Source: Candidula unifasciata
Taxonomy: Eukaryota; Mollusca; Gastropoda; Stylommatophora; Geomitridae
Assembly: GCA_905116865.2 (NCBI GenBank)
Contig: CAJHNH020002016.1
Span: forward strand, 62,001-126,000
Length of the DNA stretch: 64,000 bases
Direction: 5' to 3'
Positions within the stretch are counted from its first letter, which is position 1, and every line of letters starts with the position of its first letter. Below are positions 41,401-50,400 of the stretch, piece after piece. Made by a program: the position numbers and the translations under genes. The notes below the pieces were generated by a model. It did not search any database, was not told where the DNA came from, and saw only the letters and a program-made list of their open reading frames with translations.

Positions 41401-44400
41401 GAGACTGGATACATTATCCCTGCTGCAACCTGAGGGTTGGCATGAGACTACACTGCACCCGGTTGCAAAATACATCCAATCATGAACAGAGTCTAAATAT
41501 TCCCTTTGTATTAATTAGTATCTGCCAGAAGATTTTTAATTTCAATACCCTTTACTTTGGTATGACCCGGTGTGTATGTCTTGGTGGGTGATATGAAATG
41601 CAACTTCCTAATGTTGTCTGCACATTAAGTGTGGAAATTATTTTCACTGAGTCAGATGTGACTACCACATATGTGGGCGCTTGCTGATAGAATAACATTC
41701 TATGCTAATTAAGCGAATTAAATGACATACAATGATGAATTCATTCATTTTCTTAGGAAAAGTGTCCCTTATGGATATAATTATTTCTGAAACAGAAGCA
41801 ACTATCTGGAACAGCAAGTGTTAAATAATAACTAGGAAAGTATAGATTAACTCTTTCGGTACCGAGCAACTCATAACAGATTTACTGGTTACTAAAAGCA
41901 ACTATCTGGGACAGCAAGTGTTAAATAATAACTAGGAAAGTATAGATTAACTCTTTCGGTCCCGAGCAACTCATAACAGATTTACTGGTTACTACACATT
42001 AAATTGTTTTTAACTCTTCATTCCTCAGTCAGGCAGTATTCAGATTCTATCCATTTCATCCCAAAGTACTACAGTGATATCTTGGCATACGTCCACTTTG
42101 GAATAACTCCAACTTGGTAAACATCATTTTTAGATGTCAACAATTTTACTTGGTATACAACCTTAATTTGGAATATGACTCGTGTGCTAGACCTTGTACG
42201 AGCCAAATGAGTCACAACATCATGTCTCTTATCAACAGAAGAAGAGAATGATCAAATCAATCAGAATGCCACCGAAACTGGCACAAGATGATTACCATAT
42301 TATGGACAGACCAGAGCAAGTTATTATCCTTCGCCTTAGAACAGGGCACAATAGACTTCGCTCCCACATGTACAACAAATTTAAGATTGGCCAATCGGCC
42401 ATGTGTACTTGTGGACTGGCACCTGAAACAACAGATCACATCCTTCAAGACTGTCCCATATTCAACGCTTTCAGGCAAAACATTTGGCCAAAAGAGACAC
42501 TTGTGGAAGTCAAACTTTACGGGCCGCTTAGTAAATTACAAAAGACAGTGAAATTCATACAAGAGACGGCTTTGCAGATATAGACAATTTTTTTCATGCG
42601 AACGAAAGAAGACAACATCATGTGCTACCCTTGTTTATCTATCTCCTTAATCAAATGACTGTTAGCCACGTGTACAGATGTCAACCTTGTAGAGAAGTGC
42701 CACCCCACCAACAAAGCCCAAAGAAGCCATAAAAGCATTGTCTGAAATACCAAACAATGTCACATTTTGGAAAAATCCTAAGGAGAAGGCAGAAGCAAAG
42801 TCCCTTAGGCAGATTTGTAGTAAAAGTAAAACCCAGTGACCCTCATGCAGGTCCAAGCAGGGAAAAGAGAAAGAACAAAGAGAAACAACACCAGAATTTC
42901 AGATTCCTGAAGTTTTATTGGATGGGGGAACTCTCCTTCCAAACAATAACATTTTCTTCTCCACCCTTCTCAGAATCATCCTAGTAGTCACTCGACTTCT
43001 CAGCAAGGTCAAGTTCCTAGTAGTCACTCGACTTCTCAGCAAGGTCAAGTTCCTAGTAGTCACTCGACTTCTCAGCAAGGTCAAGTTCCTAGTAGTCACT
43101 CGACTTCTCAGCAAGGTCAAGTTCCTAGTAGTGACTCGATTTCTCAGCAAGGTCAAGTTCCTAGTAGTCACTCGACTTCTCAGCAAGGTCAAGTTCCTAG
43201 TAGTCACTCGACTTCTCAGCAAGGTCAAGTTCCTAGTAGACACTCGACTTCTCAGCAAGGTCAAGTGAAGTTAAATTTTCATTTACCTTTATCTAATTAC
43301 TTTTGTATTCATGTACTTTAACATTAAGCAGTGTTTCATTATTTTATACAACCCATCAATGTAAAATATGCCCACAACGACAGGATTTTTTGGTAACAGG
43401 AACAGATTAATAATTCTCCCTTTAATTCTTATAAGAACGTCATCTAGTAAGTGTGTATATTGAGGTACCACTGAATTTCTTGTTCAGACCCAGGTATGTC
43501 TTACATTAAGTAGTAGGTGTACGGTATATAATGAGCTAAAGTAATGCTTCTTGAAACTGAATGAGTTAATTAAACCATGTGAAACAAAATGAGTTACAAT
43601 GTGAGCGGAAAGTACCTGTTGTGTATAGCCTCTGAACATTGGATGCACAGCCTTGATTCCAGTGACAACTCCACTTGGCACAACATAACTGGGCCTATTA
43701 AAACAAGGATGGGGAAACAGTTATGGGCACACTACTGAAACAAATATAAATAATTACAAAAAAAAACTAGAATACATAGAAAAAAGGTAAAGTTGGGAGA
43801 TATGAACCACCGTCATTGCACACGGTTATAAACCATAAGTGCTCATGCCACCAGTATAAACAGCTGATTTGAAAAAAAAAAATGTCCGGCTGTGTCGCTG
43901 TGCGCACGCAGCTCTGTAGCTACAGCGAGGTTCCTCAATTTACCCCAGAGTGTTAGCTCTGGTATCCATTACATAGAGGCTGGGTGAACTCCAGGAACCG
44001 CCCGGTTTCGAACACCGGCTGTGGGCTACAGTGAGTCGCAGCTGGATTTGAAAGAGAATCTCCCATCGACTGCGCTAACGCGGCCTCGCAAAAATACATT
44101 ATGTAAGTAACCAGCAAGACAGAATGGGGTTCAGTCCCATGTACTAGCAGAAGTGAATGCGTCTGCATGACCTGTACAACTCAGAGGTCAATAGACTGTT
44201 GTAAAATAGCTACCAGAAGCCAACCTGACCTCATGATGACATTATTGTGTATTGGTGAAGATCATCTACACCTTACACTTTTTAACATTCTTCTTCTTCT
44301 TCTTTATATCCTATTTTACCGCTTCAGGTGTTGAGGGAGATATAAGGTCCTGCTTCGTGCTTTTCTGGCTGCTTCGACCAAAGACACATCATGGTGCTGT

Positions 44401-47400
44401 AGAGTTTCTCTAATGTTATCCTTCCCTCTTGTTCTTAGTCTACCTCTTGCTCTATGTCCCTCTCCTCTTTTGGTACATGCCTTGAATGGTACATTTGAAC
44501 ATTCACCAGCTGTAAAGTCTGGAAGAAAATTCTGTTTGTTCATGCACTCCTAGACTTTGGTCTTTATCCAGAACTTGAGTTTTGCGTGCATCTCCATTTA
44601 ATGGATCTAGCTTATTTTTTATATGCAGACTGCTGGTTGTTCACTTCTCAGGCAGATGCACTCCGACTCTGAAGGAAAACTCCCTAATTATTCTACTCCT
44701 AGGACATGCTTATTGGGAGATGGGAGGGGGGAGGGGAGGTTGCAGAAGGGGGGCAGTGAGTCTGTTCTTAATTCTAAAAATATAGAGCCCTGTGACCCAC
44801 AAAGGGCACCCCACACTCATGCAACAGACATGCAATGAGATTTACTCACTCACAGAAATGCACCATACAACAAGCCAGTTTATGCTACAAACAGTCATGT
44901 AAGAAAACAGTATGGAATATACAAACCTCTTCTTGTGCCAAAGCTCAGTGATCAGTTTTAAATAACTACGAGCCAGCATTGGAGGTTTCTCTGGTCTTAT
45001 CAGACGGGAACAGTCCAAGAAGTATCTTGTCAATGGAGGGCTGAAAGAATTCAGATAGGTCAAGTACACAAAGATGAACCCAATCAGGAAACTACAGTCA
45101 TGGCTACATATATAAATATACAAACAAATGATGTGTAATAGATGCACACTTTGTTCCACTCTCATCATCTTTATTTTTCCCCAATATGTGATTGCTGTTA
45201 GCTATTTTGCCTGTCACAGGAATATGCAATATTCTTAAACATAGTAGAGAATGTAATCTGAAAAAGCAACGTTATGGCTCTGGCAGTGAGCAGACAAAGC
45301 ACTATACCATAGTCACCCCCTTGTAGGATGCAATTTTTCGTTATTTTGAAGCCCTACCCTGGCTCTTGCCAGGGGCCGCAATATAGCCAGGCCATTAATA
45401 TGGCCTAGTGGCTGAACGTGGTTTCTGGGACCTCTCCACCGGTGATCCTCATCCACATGGTGGCACTTTGTGTCATCGGGTGTTTATCGCTTGTGTGATG
45501 TCCTGGTGGGGTAAAAGTACTACTACTACTACTACAAAGCACTACACTTTTGATCCAGCAGCTTCTGCAACCAGCTTTGTTCAAGAAAAAAATAGTGTCT
45601 GGAGCAAATAATGTAGGTAGGTGCTTTAGTCAAATTTTTAAAATGCCCTCTACACCAATAAAACCAGCACAGTTAGATAGCTGTAAACAATCTCTTTCCA
45701 ACGGTACCTCATTTAGGTTTGTGTGTCATTTCTGAGCTGAGATATGTAGGTTTTTGTGGAGATGAGATGTAGAAAGCAGCTGCTAAAACTTGTGACCCAG
45801 AAACAAGAAGTTTTCGCTGCGCACCAAACTGCGCACTTATCGTTTTCGCTTTGTTGACATTGGACTGTCATTGGACAAGATGGCAGGCAATGAGACACAG
45901 CCACATGTGATTGCCTAAAAAATGTCACTATAAATCGAACTAGCCATACCTAGGAAAGAAATTTTGTATACAAATGTAAAATTGGACGGAGAATTCAATT
46001 ATAACTAGCATTACCATGTAAAGTAATGTTAAAGGCCTAAAGCCAACCGTGAATAGTTACCGCTATTTTTAATCAAACTGATGTAACAGAAAAACGGAGG
46101 ACGTCCGGTTGTCGTAGACATGCGCTGTTAATCGGGTTCCTTCCCGCCGTTTTCAGCTATTTAGAGTGGGTGAAAATCACACCAATCACAATATTTCATG
46201 AGATTAGGACCCATCCCGAAACCCCAGCCGACATTTCCGAAGCACGTTTCGAACGGTTTCCATGGTAACGGAAATTGCCAAAAGATCGCAAATTTCCGGA
46301 CACCGTAGTCGCTAATGTAGGCCAAGAGAGACCATGCTGCATGGGTAACATGGCCTCTACAGAACTGCTCAGGCTTGGTGCAATGGAGGGATTTTTTTTT
46401 TAACAGAACAATTTAAGATTATAGTGTGCAAAACAGAAAGATGCCACAACAATAGACAATTTTCATTTTTTAAGGACCAAACAAAATATACATAATGCCA
46501 GTAACTTCTTCTTCTTCTTCGCGTTCACAGGCTGTAAACTCTGGCCGAAAGTTCTGGTTGTTCATCCACTTCTGGACTGCAGTCCTGTTCCAGAACCTGA
46601 GTGTTGAGCGTGCATCCGTCTGACAGATCTCATTTGCGTGCAGACTGTTGGTTCCTTGCATATCAGGCAGATGCACTCCGACTCGAAGGAAGCTCCCAAT
46701 AAGTTGACTCTTACAACATGCTTTTGGGTAAGAAGTGGGTCTATTCTCTTTTCCCTATATGCCAGTAACTATATAGCTAAGACCAAAAGCCAATAGTATA
46801 AAATATGTCCCCGAAGCTTGACAAATGAAAGATAAAATACAAAAGCAACTATCAATTAACTGGCAACTAAAATATTATACAGTGAAAGCTCATGATGAAA
46901 TTGAAACAAATACAGAATTACAGAATAGCTTTACTTATGCCAAGCCACCAGCAGAGGTTCAACGCTGAAGGGGAAATTGAGATGGACTTTTAATCATGCT
47001 GCAAACTCAACTATTAGCATGTCAACTCTTGGTTGATTCGACTCACAAACAATGCCTGCGCATGAATGCACAAACAAGGATTTGTCCCTAGGTTTTCAGC
47101 TAAAAAAAACAGCATCAGTTAGATACAGAGACTTAGGCTCTGTGAACACTGTTTGTCAGTGTGTTGTTCTTGATACAATTTCTTTTCTTTTTTTTGCATT
47201 AAATTAACCATTATGATGGCTTCTAAGAAAGTAAGTGAAAAGTGCTAGTGACGATGTTGTAAAGAAACATTAGCGTATCAAAGTAAAAACAAAAGGAAAT
47301 AATCATTAAACATGAGAATGGGGTTCATGTTTCTGATCTCGCTAATCAGTTAGACATGGCTAAATCAACTATCTTAATGACCAAAGTTGCACTAATTTCT

Positions 47401-50400
47401 GATCTCGCTAATCAAAGTTGACAAATGGCTAAATGGCTAAATTATCTTAATGACCAACCAAAAGTTGCTATCTTAATGACCAAATGCTAAAGTTAACATG
47501 GCTAAATCTACTATCTTAATGAACAAAGTTGCACAAATGACGGTTAACATGGTTAAATCAACTATCTTAATGACCAAAGTTGCACTAATGACAGTTAACA
47601 TGGCTAAATCAACTATCTTAATGACCAAAGTTGCACTAATGACGGTTAACATGGCTAAATCAACTATCTTAATGACCAAAGTTGCACAAATGACGGTTAA
47701 CATGGCTAAAGAAGAACTATATTAGTGAAGCAATGGTCCCTGCTTTTGCAGTCACGTCTTAGCTGTGCAGGCTAGAAATTTATTTCTGCCTCAGAGAGAG
47801 AAAAACTGTCACTTTACCAAGGATTCAAAACCAATCTCCTGAATCAGAGATCAGTATGCTAATCACTTGGCCAGACATTCCTCATATAAGAGAACTGCTT
47901 ATTAGAATAACAGCGAATAAATGATATAATATAAAATGGAAACTGGTAACATTAAATTAAAGAAATTAATACAACAGTGCTGAAATTAGCAAATCTCAAA
48001 AAAGAATGAAAATATTTACCAAAGAGTGGAACTTACCAGTTTGAAAGACTCTGAAGGGCTGAGTTTAGGTAACATGTGTTGCCAAGGTTCTGAAGGCCAG
48101 TTAGACCTTTAAAAACCAAACAACAAGATCATTTAAATCTGCAACCTAACAGTGTCAACTCTGCTATGCTGGCCAGCAGTATTAAAGAGGTGAAGACCAA
48201 ACAGAGAAGATTCCATTTTACATCTTGAAACAGTAAAATTGACACTAAACAATTTTTAGGAAAGGTGCATCTTATCCACTGTCGTTTACATCAGTAATGC
48301 ACAGGGCCACAACAGTGCTAATTGATCAGACATGCTCCTTGCTACACTTTACTGTTTGCTTGCAATCCCCAGCTGTAAACACTAAACCCGTTTCTGGATT
48401 TTGCTCTTGCTCCAGGACTTAAGCTTGGGTGCGCATCTGTTTTACAGATCTGGCTTATCTGTGTGCACTCTGTTGTTTCCTTAAATAGGTGCACTTTGAC
48501 TTTGAAGCAGCTACATTGTATTCAGTCAGCTGTTGCAATTAACAAACTTTAACAAACAATGATCAGAGGCTAGAAGTACCAAATCGGATTTCATATACAA
48601 TATTGAAAGGATTGTGTAGACATAATGGAATAAAGGAACTGGTTGATACAGATGTTCCTCCTTGCCATGATGCAAAACTAACATTCCTATCTTGGTCTTC
48701 CCATTCCTCTCTTCCTCTCCAAATATACTTCAAATTTTCCCTACTCACAACACGCCCAAAGAAAAAAAACAGTATATAATAATATCTGTTGATGCACTCT
48801 ACTGAAACAAATTCATTCATTTTTTTTTTGGGGTGTGGGGTTTTTAAATCCAAACAGATATTGTCTTCTTCTTCCCTTTACCTTCCAGTGGAGCACAAAC
48901 CCTGAACCAACTCATCCGGTGCTGCCATCCTTTGACACTGCATGCAGCTCAGCCTATCTACTCCTTATCTGATTACTTTTATCCTTTAACTCCCTCTCCA
49001 CTGTGTTTTTGTTATGCCTTTGTTTAACGCCCCTGTTAGTTCTTGTGTACAGTCATTCTAGCCTTACTATCTCAGATTTTCTCAAATGAGTGGCTTATCC
49101 AAGATCTTTACCTCTTGATTTACTCTTTTAGTCCCAAGGAACGCATCATACATTCATAGGTTCCTACCTAGAGACCCAATAAACGCAAGACACGCCGATT
49201 TTACATCTCTTTTGACTACCCTTTGGGCCTCTGATGCTAAACCACTTGGGACTCAAAGAGTTAACTGCAAATTGTTTAGTGTTCTACCAAAATTGAACAT
49301 CAGCAATTTTATCACGCCATTTAATTCCTTCTACTCTGCGTAGGCACCAGTTCATAAATTACTGCAAGTTTATTTGGAATTGTTTAAGTTGATGTTCATG
49401 TTTCAGCTATGAAAATCCTCTAGAACTTCTTATTTGTTTTTCAAAATATATGAGTTTCCTCATCTTTACCTACATTAATGTCTTAATATGTACATTGCTC
49501 CATATCTTGGAGTCAGATATCACTGAGAGAAATTGGATTATTATTTGCCAAGTTTATTCTCATTATCCATCTCTTTCCCCTACGGATGTTCAGACCTAAC
49601 TGTCGTGATCTTTTGTCAAAAATGTTTAATGTAATCAGCGGTGAAGTCCAGATCATTAAGCTGTTCTGCAAAGGTCCAATCAACTCCACACCCAGTGATA
49701 GATGTTGCTGTCCTTATAATCCAGTCAATTGCCAGTAAACTTAGCATTTTTTATAATGCAATTATGTCTAAAAAAAAAAAGTGGCAATCAGCTATAGTAT
49801 CAATCTATAGTATCAGTGAACCTGCATACATTATGTCTGATTACTAACCAATGTGTTCACACTTTAATGTTATCTTCTTTGTTTTCTTCTTATCATGCAC
49901 CGGCTGGAAACTAGTGGAAAGTTCTGGTTGTTTGTCTCCTTCTTGACTTTGGTTTTGTTCCAGATCTTGAGTTTTGCATGCACCTCTCTTTGTCAGATCT
50001 GGTTTATTAATATGCAGACTAGTCGCCTTGTACAACATGCTTGATAGAGCGATAATGGGTCTATTCTTCCCCCAACAAACATGAGGTTCCCTGGAACCCA
50101 CACGGATATTTCTGTAAATGATCAGATATATTTATATAAACTATTATGGTGAAAAGATTAACTGAAAAAAGCTTCCTGTTTACTTTTGCCTTTTCAGTCC
50201 TTTTAACATTTCCTAGTTTCAATATTCTCATTACAAGCTTTACTGACTCTTTTTTCAATTTACTATAATTTCTTAAAACCATGAGATTCTAATTAGCCTG
50301 TTCATCTTTTTCAAAGTTAATTTCATTATCGAAAGTCATCAAGCCTTGTGAATGGTAGTTACAAGCGTTTGTGAGTTTTAATCCCAATGACAGTAAAGTA

